Below, one piece after another: positions 1 through 12,191 of a stretch of DNA of 64,000 bases. The notes under the pieces were generated by a model. The model did not search any database. It saw only the letters and a list, made by a program, of their open reading frames with translations, and was not told where the DNA came from. A program made the translations under genes and the position numbers. The stretch is taken from assembly GCF_009905375.1 (NCBI RefSeq), contig NC_133650.1, positions 141,353,135 through 141,417,134 on the forward strand. The letters are read 5' to 3'. The stretch's first letter is position 1, and every line of letters begins with the position of its first letter. This DNA comes from Apium graveolens. Lineage: Eukaryota > Streptophyta > Magnoliopsida > Apiales > Apiaceae.

Positions 1-1330
1 CGATTTTCGGCCTTAAAACCATAGAAACCGGCGAGCTATACAAGGTTTTTCTGCGATGATCGAAAACACCATTTAATAAACCAAATTCAACAATAGAGGT
101 ACTAAATCGAAGCTTGTGCGATATATAATCTAACAGAATCAATTTCATATCCTAACCATCAATTAACAGCTCGTAAAATCGAATCAAAATGAAGAACACA
201 AACTTAAAAACTCCAAACTCGACTTAACACAAATCGTACATAAACTTCTCAATTAAATGCGTGAATAACTTGCAATTTATCAGATAAAACTGTTTATAAC
301 ATCAAAAGAATCAAACAAACATTAGAAACAAAAGTCCCAATTCTTGATTATAAACCCTAAAATTCAGATTTGACAATTACCAATCGATTGATTGATTTGA
401 TGATGAAATCAGATAGAACAGATCGTAGGCTTCAATCTGGTTACTCATGCATCAAAAACCAAAATCCCAATCATCTCTAAATGATCGATTGATCTTCAAG
501 ATTACTATGAACAAGTATTAAAGTTTTCTATTATTTCTTTCAAATAATTATGAAATTTTCTTACTGTAAAATTATGTTTATCTGTACAAAATAAGATATT
601 GTACTGGCTATTTATATTTACGGAATATTGGTACCCCGTTGGATCATACCGGATATAAAATATTATGTTGATTTGATAAAGCCGATCCAAAACGGTATCG
701 GTTTTGGGATAATTATCCAAATCTGTAAATTTTGTACTAGGGTCTTGGTCTCAACGCTTTGGTTACACGTACTACGAGATGATATTTATAATAGTTTAAT
801 AAAAAGATCCCTTTTATCGAAAATACAGGGATTATCGATTTACCGAAACAAATTTTGTATCGAAAATATTGCAATTAGGTTAGGAATGAGTTTTCGGATG
901 AGTTTCGGGTTATAAAAACGTAAAAACGGTTGAAGTCGGTTGGTTCCCGAGTATACAAAATAGTTTATAAATACTCGGAAAAATAATTCATTAAATCCAT
1001 AAATCTTTTATAAAATCATATAACAATATAAAATTGATAGAAAAATATCACAATTATCTATACTTTATTTTGGACTTATAAAAACTAAAATACTAAAATT
1101 ATATCATATTTACACATCCAAATACAGATACCACTTCACAGATAACTCACCAAAAATTCATATAATAATCACATAATATTTATTTATTAACAAAAATAAT
1201 TACACGTCATATCCCGGATATTACACTATGTGTATCAGTAGTACCAATTACATGTCATAATCGATAACAAATACAAAGATGTCTTACATATCATCTCTGA
1301 TTTGTTTGCTGTATAGGAAATAATTTCAGT
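1..1330. other. AT-rich DNA, no gene recognised
   Basis: AT-rich sequence with stops in all frames at short intervals. The longest open stretch (628-915, plus strand) has no recognisable motif, no sensible start context and no similarity to anything else in the window. It may be upstream or intron sequence of the RPA1-like gene that follows, or an old unrecognised repeat. No terminal repeats, tRNA-like fold or promoter could be supported. Confidence 0.5.
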
Positions 1331-2353
1331 TGTCTATCATCTCTTGATCATACAACAAGGAACTGACAGGTTAAAGTACGTGTGATTAGAGTTTGACGTA
1401 CCTTTGGCAATATGGAAAATGGTATAGAAGGATTAAATTTGATTCTTCTTGACAAAAAAGTAAGATATAAATTTATGAAAATATATTGATTAAAAAGCTG
1501 ATTCTTTACATATTTTAGTCTTAGTTGTGCCAATATTAATATCTCAGAATGTACGGTTGCATGCTTTTATCCCTTTGGAGTTACTAAATGTATTTTCCCA
1601 GACCTTTGCCGAAGGGAATATATACGAAATAGTACACTTTCGATGCGTTCGAGCTTCAAAAATAGCAAATGAAAATTCCTCAACGATGAAAATATACTTT
1701 TTACAGTCAACTATGGTAAAACATATCATTGGTGATTATTGGAGTGTTCCATTACAAATTATGATTTTGTGAGCTTGCAAAACTTTACTAATAATGTTGG
1801 AATTAATTATTCTCATGATGATCTTGATGACTCTCCTCTTGCCGCATCAGGTACGTCACCAATGATATTCACAAAATATCATTTGATGAAAGTAAATTGA
1901 TATTTTCATACACATGTTTTGTACAGACAACGAAATACATTCATAATTATTAAAATTTTTGATAGACTTTTTTTGTATTTTAGATATAATTGGAGTTGTC
2001 TACCAAAAGATCCACTCTAGCACTATCCAGACGGTTTATGGCGAAACAAAATGCCTGAATTTCTATGTTAGTGATGGCATATCCAAAGTTGAAATAAAAA
2101 TACTGGGTAATTTGGCTAAAGAGGCGAATGAATTGTTTTACCATGATATTCAACAACCGATAGTTGTTATACTATCACTCTTTAAACCAGAAATAAATTT
2201 TGGTATTTTTTTAATGCTTATATTGGTATGCACACTTCTTTGTTGACATTCAATTTATAAGAAAATGATCATAATTAATACCTCTTCTATTATATATACA
2301 GGACGTGTTTTCATCACAAACCTTCCCTTTTCTGGAATTTATGTAAATCCTGA
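1331..2353 (+). pseudogene. Replication protein A large-subunit-like (RPA1/RPA70) gene fragment, decayed and cut by a retrotransposon
   Basis: RPA1 binds single-stranded DNA through OB folds during replication and repair. Four exons can be placed by GT..AG borders: 1331-1459, 1548-1850, 1984-2202 and 2302-2353. Exon 1 reads like the family start (VRVIR, then NLILLD). Exon 2 carries RLHAFIP..F...F.EGNIYEI..F, typical of the first DNA-binding OB fold. Exon 3 begins the second OB fold (DIIGVVYQ, later YVSDGISKVEIKILG) and exon 4 reads GRVFITNLPFSGIYVNPD. Intron phases agree at all three joins. Damage: TGA at 1364 and 1394, both where Trp is expected, and a frameshift near 1755-1762. Exon 4 stops where the G1 LTR begins, so any 3' exons would lie past the whole nest, outside the window. 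Plant Helitrons also carry RPA1-like genes, so this may be a Helitron remnant rather than a host gene. Confidence 0.78.
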
Positions 2354-5300
2354 TGTGACGGCCTCACCCCGGGATCAGGAGTTGACGTCATCCACAACAC
2401 AACAACCAACATAATATAATCCATTTCAATGATAAAACATAATCACGACCCCTCTTACCAAGATCTTTTCCAGGTTTAAGTATGACTTAGGTTATAATTA
2501 CTACAAAACTAACTCATTCCAACCACCTTGACGATACTATCTTAATACAACAACTCAACAGACCATTTTTTGTCTGACACAACTACCTCAGAGGAGCCTG
2601 ACATGGAAGGAACTGGAACTCTGCCCTGACTACCAGAGAAGAATCTCCTAGGTATCTGTAATACATATATAAAACATTTGCAAGGGTGAGAAATTAATTT
2701 CTCAGCAGTACCACTATATGAATAATAATCAAAAATAGTTATGATAAACATTTATAGGAACAGAAATCATAACTCGTTAATAGAAAACAAGTAAAACAAG
2801 TGAAAACAGATGAAAACTGGATGTCAATAACCAGCATGCTCTATAAAACATCTCATTAGCCGTGCTGTGTAAATATCAGAGTTCAATTTTAGAATGCTAC
2901 TTTCATTTCCAAATCTTTCGTTCCATTACAGGAACCATAAAACCATTTGTTCCGCTACGGGAACCATAAACCATTTGTCCCATTACGGGGACCCAAAGTC
3001 ATCAGTTCTGTTACGGGAACCACAAAATCTCGCTCAGATATAAATATATTGGATGATCCTTGGTGAGACAGCTGATCAGGCTATCTCCATAGGATGGCTC
3101 CATCTGCCATCCCATGAAACTTGTTCCGGAACTCAGAGACTCTGGGCTGGTGGTTAAAATAAGGTGCGCAACCACTTCGCCTCTTACGCTATCTTCCTAG
3201 CAATTACGGGCCCTTGCGCACGCTCATCCAATTAGCTAATCAACTTTATCCAGTTTTCCAAACCACTTACCTATCTCTTTTCAAAACAATTCTATCACAA
3301 CACACTTTCCAAAACATTTTCATTTTATTCAAAACTTAGAGATAGGTATTTTCAAAAGTTACTCCTTCCCCAAAACATCAGTTAGCAAAATAATTTTAAA
3401 CACAGGGGATATGTAACTTAAAATGTTCTGTTCCAGTACGTAATTTAAATTAACAATTATTCATATATTACTGAACTATAAAGATATGGTCAGGGGTACT
3501 TTCCTTGCAGAGCTTTACAACTATTTCTGATTAACCTTGAACCGCTTTGGACACTCGGCTTTATCGCCTTATTATTTAACTATCCTGGATCTGACCTCGA
3601 CACTCAGGCCCTTCGATTGGAACCTTTCGGAGCTTGTCGACTGATCACTATGTTATTTCTAGTCCAGTGCCAACTCTCGGGCCTTTCGACTAGAACCTAC
3701 AGAGTCGAAATACCCTAATTCAGACATTCGATTATGCTTGACATATCCTCGCTAACAATTTACCAGTACGCTAACAAAACCCGGCTCGTAGCATACTCAG
3801 TATTATAATACACGTATCAATTAGGGTTCACGTTCTCGAAAATCGGTTCGGTGTTTATTTTCAGTAAATATGTATACTCGTCATTTTATGAAATTAGGGT
3901 TATTAGTTTAGGCAAAATATTTCACCACAACATACAATTAGGTTTCCCATAATATATATATACATATTTATATATTCGTTCGACGTCCTGATAATTACCG
4001 AATACGCTCCCGTATTCCGTAGTTTGATTTCCCCAGAAATCGGTCAGCACTTCCTTGGTTTATCGTACTACCAATCAAAACATCCTCGACGTCAATATAC
4101 AACAACAACCACAACAATCCACAATCACAATCCAATCGACATCACAAACAAATAAACCATTCAATTATGTATCTTGATCTTCGATACAACCTTTACATTT
4201 AACTAAATATTTTTGTTCTGGAAATAACTTTAAGAACTAAATTTGTTTACTTTATAAAGGTAAGACTCAGATCAAAATCATCACCGTCCACCGTCGGCTC
4301 GCCGAGGCTCATTGCCGACGACGGAAAAATTCGCAGGTACCTGATTAAATTCGGGTTTCCAACGCAAATTTCGCCGATAAATAAATTGTTGCACAAATAT
4401 ATTTTTTTATTTCACAAATTTTAAGTAAATATATATTTTTTTGCAAAAATAAAGATTTAATCAGTAAATTAAAATAAGCATCAATAAATTAAAATAAGCA
4501 TTCAAACAAACACAACACAGGACACATGCCCACAACACCGACGAGCACACAGCCGGAAAGACAATCGGAAGCACAGGTAATTAATCCAAACAACACAACA
4601 TCGACTAACAACCACACATGTAAGTATATACACATACTCAACATATGCATATATATATATATGTAAGAACTACCAAGGACGAATCCAGCAATTACCCAGA
4701 TACCAGAACAACCGCAAAACCACGGGAGGCCAGCGGAGAAGAGAAGGCAGGGGAAAGACATAGGGAAAGATATGAACGGGAGAGAAAAGAGGGAGTAGAG
4801 AGATATGAAAGGGAGATTAAAGAGAGATTGATTGGAGAGATTAAAGGAGATGGGAGATTTAAGCTTTGTTCAGATTCGAGAAGAAAAGAAACCGGGTACA
4901 ACTTATCAAACCACGTGTCCAATAAAAGGACACATGTCCCCGTTCCTGATCGCACACCTCAATTTCGACCCAAATTTGTATCTTAACAATATATTTTGCA
5001 ATTAGAAATGAGTCAAAAAATTTCAAAATAATATTGAAATTCCCGAGGTAAAAATTAATAAAATAAAATTTCCATAATTTTTAAAGCATTTTGACTCGCC
5101 AATCTTACCGTGTTTAACGATTTAATGAATCAACGCGCGGGTGAATTTAATCCCAAAAATTTCCAAAATAATTTTAAAATTCTCGAAATATTCCAAACTT
5201 ATTAAAATATGAGTTTCGTAATTTTTGAAGCATTGCTGAATTTAATATTGCTTTTATTAATAAATATAATTAGAAAATCATTTAGGGATAAATAATCAAT

Positions 5301-5600
5301 AAAATATTGATTTCTAAATTTTATAAAATCCCAAAAATAAATATTGTAATTATAAAACCATAAAATAATTTTAGAGACAATCCAAGTATTTATGAAAATA
5401 AATCTACCATAAAACCACTTTTACAAGTTAAACAAAAATAATAAGACTCAATAATTAATTATACAAATATCCCCTATAAACCAATAACCCCATATAAATA
5501 ATAACAAAATATCACACAGCTGACAGGACTGATACCCATTTCTTATTTATTTAATTATTCAACAATTACACTTTTAAATAATACAAAAATATACGAGTCA
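2354..5600 (-). repeat. G1 3' LTR (about 3.25 kb)
   Basis: Starts TGTGACGGCC and ends ..GAGTCA before the reverse complement of the polypurine tract, so it has TG..CA ends. Its first 1.8 kb matches 9295-11092 at roughly 95% by eye. Open stretches inside it, such as the Arg/Glu-rich one at 4645-4986 and the minus-strand one at 2542-2751, are not convincing genes. The inner end at 5600 is inferred from the CA end and polypurine tract and may be off by a few bases, because the matching part of the other LTR is outside the window. Confidence 0.75.
2920..3020. repeat. Four tandem hairpin repeats, 28-29 bp period, in the G1 LTR
   Basis: Four near-palindromes of the form GTTCCRTTACGGGAAC lie at 2920-2935, 2949-2964, 2977-2992 and 3005-3020, each followed by a spacer like CATAAACCATTT. 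Each can fold with GTTCC pairing to GGAAC. The same array is present in the other LTR at about 9862-9961, so it belongs to the element. Confidence 0.75.
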
Positions 5601-7660
5601 TTATATCCTCCCCCTTAAAAAGATTCTGTCCCGAGAATCTGACTTAACTAACACAAGTGAGGATATTTGTCAAGTACATCTAACTCTATCTTCCAAGTAG
5701 ACTCTTCTACTCGAGGATTTATTCAAAGCATACTTACTATAGACCTAAACTCATTCCTGAGGCCGCACTTTTTACGATCTAGGTTCTAGATTGGTCCGTA
5801 CATCCTATCTTGATTCAAATTGAGGATATATTCTTTTGGTATAAAGACGTAAAACATACTATGAGTATGCTGCAGCTATGGAAACAACGCTAACTCATAG
5901 GCGACTCTACCTATTTTTCTCAATATCTCAAACGGTCCACTATATCTAGGATTCAGCTACCCTTTGGTTCAAACCTAATCAACCCTTTCAATACAAATCC
6001 GCGTTCTTTCTCTGTCTATTCTGAGGTGCTTCAACTCTTTTCCAAACCGACACCACTTCGCCCTTGGTGTGATGAATTAACTTAGGGTTTGACAAATTCT
6101 TTTCTCCAACTTCACCTTAATAAGGCGAGGACCCATACTTATGCCCCTACAAGGCTTCGTAGGATAGCAATCCTATATTAGCATGATAACCATTATTACG
6201 GAACTCTATCAATAACAAAAGATCACCCCATTTTCCCTTAAAAAATCTAAAACAAATACTCTCAACATATCTTATAATGTCTGAGTCGTCTTCTCACTTC
6301 GACCCTTCGTCTCAAGATGGTAGGCGATACTCGTTTTTAACTTAGTTTCCAAACATTCGAACACCTCTTACTGATTTCATTAGTTAAGGCTGGAAAGTAA
6401 TCTCATATAATCACTTCTTATCACCTTCAGGTATTTGAACTTCAACTTCCACTCTTTCCAATTCTTTTTATTAACTCCTCAGTGATCGTAATCACATTCA
6501 TTCCTTTCCGTCTGCACAAGGCATCTGTTAATACACCAGCTTTGCTTAGGTGGTTGTTAATGGAATAATCAGAATCTTTTGTTAATCTCAGCCAAAATTA
6601 ATACTTGAGAGTTTAACGTATAGTTGTTTCCCTTCTAATCTTCGTAGGGAAATCCTTGGGCGTTCCACATAAACATCCTTAATCTTTGAATAGTTGAGGA
6701 TGTTATCAATAAATACAATCATGCTTATCCAAGCACTCCTTATACACCATGTTCACTGACTGATACACTTGTTAATCCAAATAACATTACTAGAAATTGT
6801 AATGCCCATATTTCATTCTAACCACAGTCTTCGATACGTCCTCAGGCTGGATCTTAAGTCAACCCTCGAGGAATAACACACTCCTTAAATTAGGTCACAA
6901 AAGTAATGAGTTTTAGATAGGGGTTACTTATTCTTATTTGTCGTTTAGTTAATCTCTCGATAAACAGTACATAATCTCATAATTTCATTCTTCTTTTCCC
7001 ATGGCATCACTGGTGCGTCCCACGGGGATATATCGGGTATGATAGCCTCCCTTTCCGATAACTTCTGTATTTACTTAATTAATTACTTCATTCCCACTGG
7101 CCTTTGGAGAAACTCCAGGGCATTCATTCATTACTCGAACTTCTTTCAGCTTAAATACTTTCTTCTTCATATCTCTACATATGGTGGATCTACCTTATAT
7201 CCTTAGCTAATTACTCCTTTTCTCGCATGATTGGAAGAACCTCTTATCTTGCTTCTGCCCCTAGAAACTTACCTTACTATTGGCTTCCGTACACTTTACA
7301 ATTTGCTTCTTTTGAAAATCAACCTTTGCGTTATGACATGATAACCAATCCGTTACTAAAATCACATCGAACTCTTCTAGCTCGAAGGGTGTCAAATTAG
7401 CTGAAAGAATACTCATGGATTCTAATTGACAGTTAAGACATAAGTGATTCACTGAAAGTCCATCTTGATTGACCACTTTTATGGTTAAAGGCTCGGCTAA
7501 GTCTTCTAATATCAAATTCGTTTTACTCACACATTTCTTTAGTATAAAAGGCTTAGACGCTTCTGAATCAAATAAAACTTTAACAAGTATGGAGTTGAGA
7601 GAAAATGCACCTGCAACTATGTCCGAGTCCTAAGCGTTCGATCTCTTGGTCACTCTGAAA
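5601..7660 (-). pseudogene. G1 pol remnant: protease, RT, RNase H, integrase, chromodomain
   Basis: Read on the minus strand from 7660 downward. The protease begins VLFDSEASKPFI (active-site DSG changed to DSE) and continues in one open piece (7530-7261) with DVILVTDWLSCHNAKVDF. RT is marked by PWDAPVMPWEKKN near 7030-6990, expected PWGAPV..KKK, and by IVFIDNILNYS near 6720-6690, expected VFIDDILIYS. The RNase H end is marked by KAGVLTDALCRRK near 6545-6510. The integrase C-terminus is LNPRYSGPFEILRKIGRVAY near 5970-5890 and a chromodomain tail lies near 5740-5660. The order is correct for gypsy, but only about 2 kb remains where at least 3.5 kb is usual, and stops and frameshifts are frequent. 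It cannot make protein. Confidence 0.8.
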
Positions 7661-9280
7661 GTTCTGCCTCTAGTTGTGCTGGATGTTGGCCCTTGGATGT
7701 AGTACCTTGAGTAACCGTTCCACAACCCCTTGCAATATGCCCAACCTCCTCATAATTGTAACAAGTAACTCCTAGATTTTATGGATTGCATTCCGACACA
7801 TAATGACCCTTATGACCATATTTGAAACATTGAACATTCTTTATTTTCGGACCTGAAAATCACATCAGAATTTGACTTAATCTAATTGGAATTGACTTCT
7901 ATCTAATTGACCATTGGTTGGTAAAATTAACCAACTCTCTCCTTCAATTGATCAATTGGACCAAGTGATGGATAGTTAACTGAAACCAAAGACCCATTAT
8001 ATAAAATCAGTTTGGCTATAACAACCACTTTCACGAACCGAGATTGCAATCAATTGGAGTATCAACAGGAACATCAATAACACACAAAAATATACGTTGT
8101 ATTTTTAAAAGTAGGATTTTTTCTGAAAATTTGGGCAGCATCTCCTCTGTATTATTGACTACCAGTCGGACTCAAGCCGACACCAACAATCAATCAAACA
8201 ACCAACAACCATATCAATCCATTACCATCAACCAAACCACCAACAAGTATCCTAACCAACTGCCATCACTCAACTCCACGATTCACAATACTGTGACACA
8301 TAATATACTAATAACCATATGCATCACTAACCAACATAACAAAAATGGGGTTGGCTATATCAGCCACAACTACCAAAAAGAACCCTCACAAACCCGGTCA
8401 AACTTAAGGAACTCTGAAATCTGCTAGGCATACTAGTCCAAGTTTCAACTCACCATTCTTCTAAATGAGGTTTCCTATCATTTTTCATAGACTCATCCAC
8501 CACTGAATTAACTTTTCTAAGACGATAACCTTCTATAATGGATCACAAATCCTTTCTTCTGCCATTATTCCAAAATAACAACCGGATATAGAACTTTTAT
8601 TCCTCCTGACCGTCAACTCTTCGTTTACTTTCCATAACTAGGAATGTCTAACTACAGAGGTTACCGAAGAAATTAATTGTCATAGAATGCCAAATAAAAT
8701 TTTGAAATCAAGGTAATCCATTCTGAAAGAAAAGTTAAGAAGATCTGGATATGACTGAGAGCAACCATACAAGTACGTAAGATGGCCAGTCTTAGTACCA
8801 TACAGTTTACAACACATAATTCGGTGGCGTCCCACCAGACCCTTTGCCATATAGAAAAATAGTCAAATCATATGTATTGTTTGCCCCAATCAACCGATAG
8901 AACCTCCGAGGAAAGAAATATAAGGGTTGAAGATATAAACCACAATACTGATCCATATTTACTATGAGACTCGACTGTCATGGAAGCCGCTGACTATTAC
9001 CATTCCATCTGAACTTTCATGGTCAGACTCGCTTTCTCGAGAAAGGAAACTAGGAACCTCTACCAGACATTGCCAATGATACCTATATACAAGGGAGACT
9101 TATTAAAAGTTAGGGCAGTCCCATCCAATCCCTAATAGACGTCAGGGTTATACCTTCGGAACCCTCGACTGAACTCTTAGACTCACTCCTCTGATTGAGT
9201 TGCTGACTCACATCTATTTATTAACCTTCCTGCACTCTTTTGACTCTATTCCTAACTTAAATCAGAGACTCAAACCTGTA
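7661..9280 (-). pseudogene. G1 gag remnant with two damaged CCHC knuckles, plus leader
   Basis: Near 7850-7700 on the minus strand two zinc knuckles are visible: CFKYGHKGHYVSEC and CYNYEEVGHIARGC. In both, the second Cys of CCHC is Tyr, so neither could bind zinc normally. The piece 7861-8460 is A/C-rich low-complexity DNA (runs of CAACCA and CAATCAAT) without a recognisable reading on either strand. From 8461 to the PBS no gag core motif was found; this should be gag N-terminus and leader, but the assignment rests only on position. Confidence 0.5.
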
Positions 9281-9292
9281 ACTCTGATACCA
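9281..9292 (-). other. G1 primer-binding site (initiator tRNA-Met)
   Basis: The minus strand reads TGGTATCAGAGT, matching the usual complement of the plant initiator tRNA-Met 3' end (TGGTATCAGAGC) at 11 of 12 bases. It ends two bases from the 5' LTR. Its position fixes the orientation of G1. Confidence 0.9.
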
Positions 9293-9294
9293 AC

Positions 9295-11092
9295 TGTGAC
9301 GGCCTCAACTCGGGGTCAGGAGTTGACGTCATCTACAACACAACAACCAACATAATATAATCCATTTCAATGATAAAACATAATCACGACCCCTCTTACC
9401 AAGATCTTTTCCAGGTTTAAGTAGACTTAGGTGATAATTACTATAAAACTAACTCATTACAACCACCTTGACAATATTATCTTAATACAGCAACTCAACA
9501 GACCATTTTTGGTCTGACACAACTACCTCAGAGGAGCCTGACACGGAAGGAACTGGAACTCTGCCCTCAGTACCACGGAAGAATCTCCTAGGTATCTGCA
9601 ATACTTATATAAAACATTTACAAGGGCGAGCAATCAATTGCTCAGCAGTACTACTATATGAATAATAATCAAAAACAGTTTATGATAAACATTTATAAGA
9701 ATAGAAATCATAACTCGTTTATTGAAAACAAGTAAAACAAGTGAAAATAGATGAAAACTGGATGTCAATAACTAGCATGCTCTATAAAACATCTCATTAG
9801 CTGTGCTGTGTAAACATCAGAGTTCAATTTTAGCATGCTACTTTCATTTCCAAATCTTTCATTCCATTATAGGAACCATAAAACCATTTGTTTCGTTACG
9901 GGAACCATAAACTATTTGTCCCGTTATGGGGACCCAAAATCATCAGTTCCGTTACGGGAACCACAAAATCTCGCTTAGATATACATATATTGGATGATCC
10001 TTGATAGGACAGCTGATCAGGCTATCTCCATAGGACGGCTCCATCTACCATCCCATGAAACTTGTTCCGGAACTCAGAGACTAGTTAGGTCCCTGTCACG
10101 CTGGGCTGGTGGTTAAAATAGGGTACGCAACCACTCCGCCTAGTACACTATCTTCCTGCCGTTATGGGCCTTTGCGCACGCTCATCCAATTATCTGATCA
10201 ACTTTATCCAGTTTTCCAAACTACTTACCTATCTCTTTTCAAAACAATTCTATCACAGCACACTTTCCAAAACATTTTCATTTTATTCAAAACTTAGAGA
10301 TAGGTATTTTGAGAAATTACTCCTTCCTCAAAACATCAGTTAACAAAATAATTTGAAACACAGGAGATACGTAACTTAAAACATTCCGTTCCAGTACGTA
10401 ATTTAAATCAACAATTATTCATATATTACTGAACCATAAAGATATGGTTAGGGGTACTTGCCTTGCAGAGCTTTACAACTATTTCTGATTAACCTTGAAC
10501 CACTTTGGACACTCGGCTTTATCACCTTATTATTTGACTATCCTGGATCCGATCTCGACACTCAGGCCCTTCAATTGGAACCTTGCGAAGCTTATCGACT
10601 GATCACTAGGTTATTTCTAGTCCAGTGCCAACTCTCGGGCCTTCTGACTAGAACCTACAGAGTTGAAATACCCTAATTTAGACATTCGATTATGCTTGAC
10701 ATATCCTCACTAACAATTTACCTGTACGCTAACAAAACCCGACTCGTAGCATACTCAATATTATAATACACGTATCAATTAGGGTTAACGTTCTCGAAAA
10801 TCGGTTTGGTGTTCATTTTCAGTAAATACGTATACACGTCATTTTATGAAATTAGGGTTATTGGTTTTGGAAAAATATTTCACCACAACATACAATCAGG
10901 TTTCCCATAAAATATATATACATATATTTATATATTCGCTCGACATCCCGATAATTACCGGATACGCTCCCGTATTCCGTAGTTTGATTTCCCCGGAAAT
11001 CGGGCATCACTTCCTTTGTTTATCGGACTACCCGTCGAAACATCCTCGATATCAATATACAACAACAACCACAATAATCCACAATCACAATC
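9295..11092 (-). repeat. G1 5' LTR, truncated by copia A
   Basis: Matches the left LTR from its TGTGACGGCC end to about position 4132 of that copy, with scattered substitutions and small indels. It stops abruptly at CACAATC where the copia A LTR begins. The five bases before A, CAATC (11088-11092), are the expected target-site duplication; the partner lies beyond the window. Confidence 0.88.
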
Positions 11093-11542
11093 TGTTGTGT
11101 ATATGTTGTGTACTTGATGATTTCATGAACAAAACACCTTGGTAGATTTTACTAAGTGAAAATGTAGCACTCAACGGATAAGGATTATAGTCCCGACGAA
11201 TAACTCATTTTAGTCTCCACGGATAATGACTTATTATCCATCGAGTGAGTAGCTTATGTAACAATAAGTCTGTAGCACATTTCTGCATACACATTGTTTA
11301 GAATCTGTAGTAGTACTTAAGCCATGTTGACTGTAACTAGATATACAGAATAGGTTGATTAATTGTACATAGATGATGTCTTGCAATTCTGCATAAATGA
11401 AAAGGAGTCAAGTGCTTGATTGCTACCCGATGGAGAAACAACAATGAATTCGACGGATGATCAACAACCCGACGGATGATCAATAACTCGACGGATGATC
11501 ATAAACCCGACGGATAAGAATTCAAATATCTGTTGACAGTGA
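11093..11542 (+). repeat. A 5' LTR, first part
   Basis: The first 450 bases of the A LTR, aligning with the start of both B LTRs (34765 and 60581). It is interrupted after AGTGA (11538-11542) by copia C; the LTR resumes at 23336. It contains several CGACGGAT motifs, including the tandem array at 11450-11518. Confidence 0.9.
11450..11518 (+). repeat. Tandem 19-bp repeats carrying CGACGGATGATC
   Basis: Three full units of YCGACGGATGATCAAYAAC start at 11450, 11469 and 11488, and a partial fourth starts at 11507. B LTRs hold a diverged, more loosely spaced array of the same motif at about 35100-35260 and 60915-61075. Position upstream of the LTR TATA box would suit an enhancer-like role, but that is inference. 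Confidence 0.8.
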
Positions 11543-12135
11543 TGTTAGATATATTTGATAATGTCATGGCTAATATGATTTATGTTTAGTTTTCAGATCT
11601 TACTTAAACAGGATAAATCAGTACTTACTGGAAGTCAGGACTTAAGGATATCAGTACTTATATTATCAGGAGATAATCATCAGAAGATGGATATCAGAAC
11701 TTAAGTGCTGAAGGACATTCAGATAAGGACAGTAGCTGATTAAAGGAAAGAAGATCGAGATAAACATAAGAAGAGATATGCATGAAGAAGGAATTCTATG
11801 AAGAATAGAATACTTGGAAGAAAAGATATCTGATTGATATATTTTAGGAAGCAGAATTATATTCCATATCAATTAGCGATTATCTTGTAACTGTGTAGTA
11901 TATAAACACAGACATAGGGTTTACACTATAAGTGTTATCATATTCGAGAAGATTATTCATTGTAACCCTAGCAGCTCTCGTGATATTTGTTCATCACTGA
12001 GAGGTAACAGTTCCATACTGTAACAGAGTTTATTGTTTCAATAAAGTTTGTTTTCTGTTACTTGAAATATTAAAAGTTCGATTTGATTGTATTTTACACT
12101 GTATTCACCCCCTCTACAGTGTGTGTGACCTAACA
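11543..12135 (+). repeat. C 5' LTR
   Basis: 593 bp, TGTTAG..CTAACA ends. A TATA box (TATATAAA) lies at 11899-11906. Several ATCAGWACTTA motifs, the reverse complement of the C signature motif, lie at about 11615-11710. Confidence 0.95.
11899..11906 (+). promoter_or_regulatory. TATA box in the C 5' LTR
   Basis: TATATAAA in the middle of the LTR, the usual place for the U3 promoter that drives genomic RNA. The same box is kept in the 3' LTR at 23094-23101. Confidence 0.7.
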
Positions 12136-12137
12136 AG

Positions 12138-12149
12138 TGGTATCAGAGC
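12138..12149 (+). other. C primer-binding site (initiator tRNA-Met)
   Basis: TGGTATCAGAGC two bases after the LTR end, a perfect match to the usual plant initiator tRNA-Met site. Confidence 0.93.
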
Positions 12150-12191
12150 CTATCTGTTAACACACATACAGTTAAAGATCCAAACACAATC

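Larger units (their letters stand above)
2354..11092 (-). mobile_element. G1: old Ty3/gypsy chromovirus (Tekay/Del-like), minus orientation, right LTR truncated
   Basis: Two copies of one long sequence start TGTGACGGCC at 2354 and 9295. The DNA between them carries minus-strand gypsy gag-pol remnants. A primer-binding site for initiator tRNA-Met lies just left of the right copy, which is therefore the 5' LTR. On the minus strand the polypurine tract (AAGGGGGAGG) lies next to the end of the left LTR near 5601-5618. A chromodomain-like tail (EESTWKIELDVLDKYPHL) followed by LGTESF before the polypurine tract fits the Tekay/Del type. The 5' LTR is cut at 11092 by copia A; roughly 1.47 kb of it should reappear after A, beyond the window. 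The coding part is heavily decayed and shortened. Confidence 0.85.

Noticed and set aside
628..915. 95-codon plus-strand ORF as a gene
   Set aside because: No family motif, poor context and AT-rich surroundings; length is within chance.
4645..4986. Arg/Glu-rich 113-codon ORF in the G1 LTR
   Set aside because: Low-complexity GA-rich DNA in the part of the LTR with no second copy in the window for comparison; no start context or known domain.
8044..8427. 127-codon plus-strand ORF inside G1
   Set aside because: Asn/Gln/Thr-rich translation of CAA/CCA low-complexity DNA, opposite to the element's coding strand.
9281..9292. TGGTATCAGAGC sequences as tRNA gene pieces
   Set aside because: Each lies at an LTR border and is only the primer site; no tRNA fold surrounds them.
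11450..11518. Regular direct repeats resembling a CRISPR array
   Set aside because: The 19-bp units follow each other without spacers, lie in a plant LTR and recur in the sister element; no cas-like gene is present.
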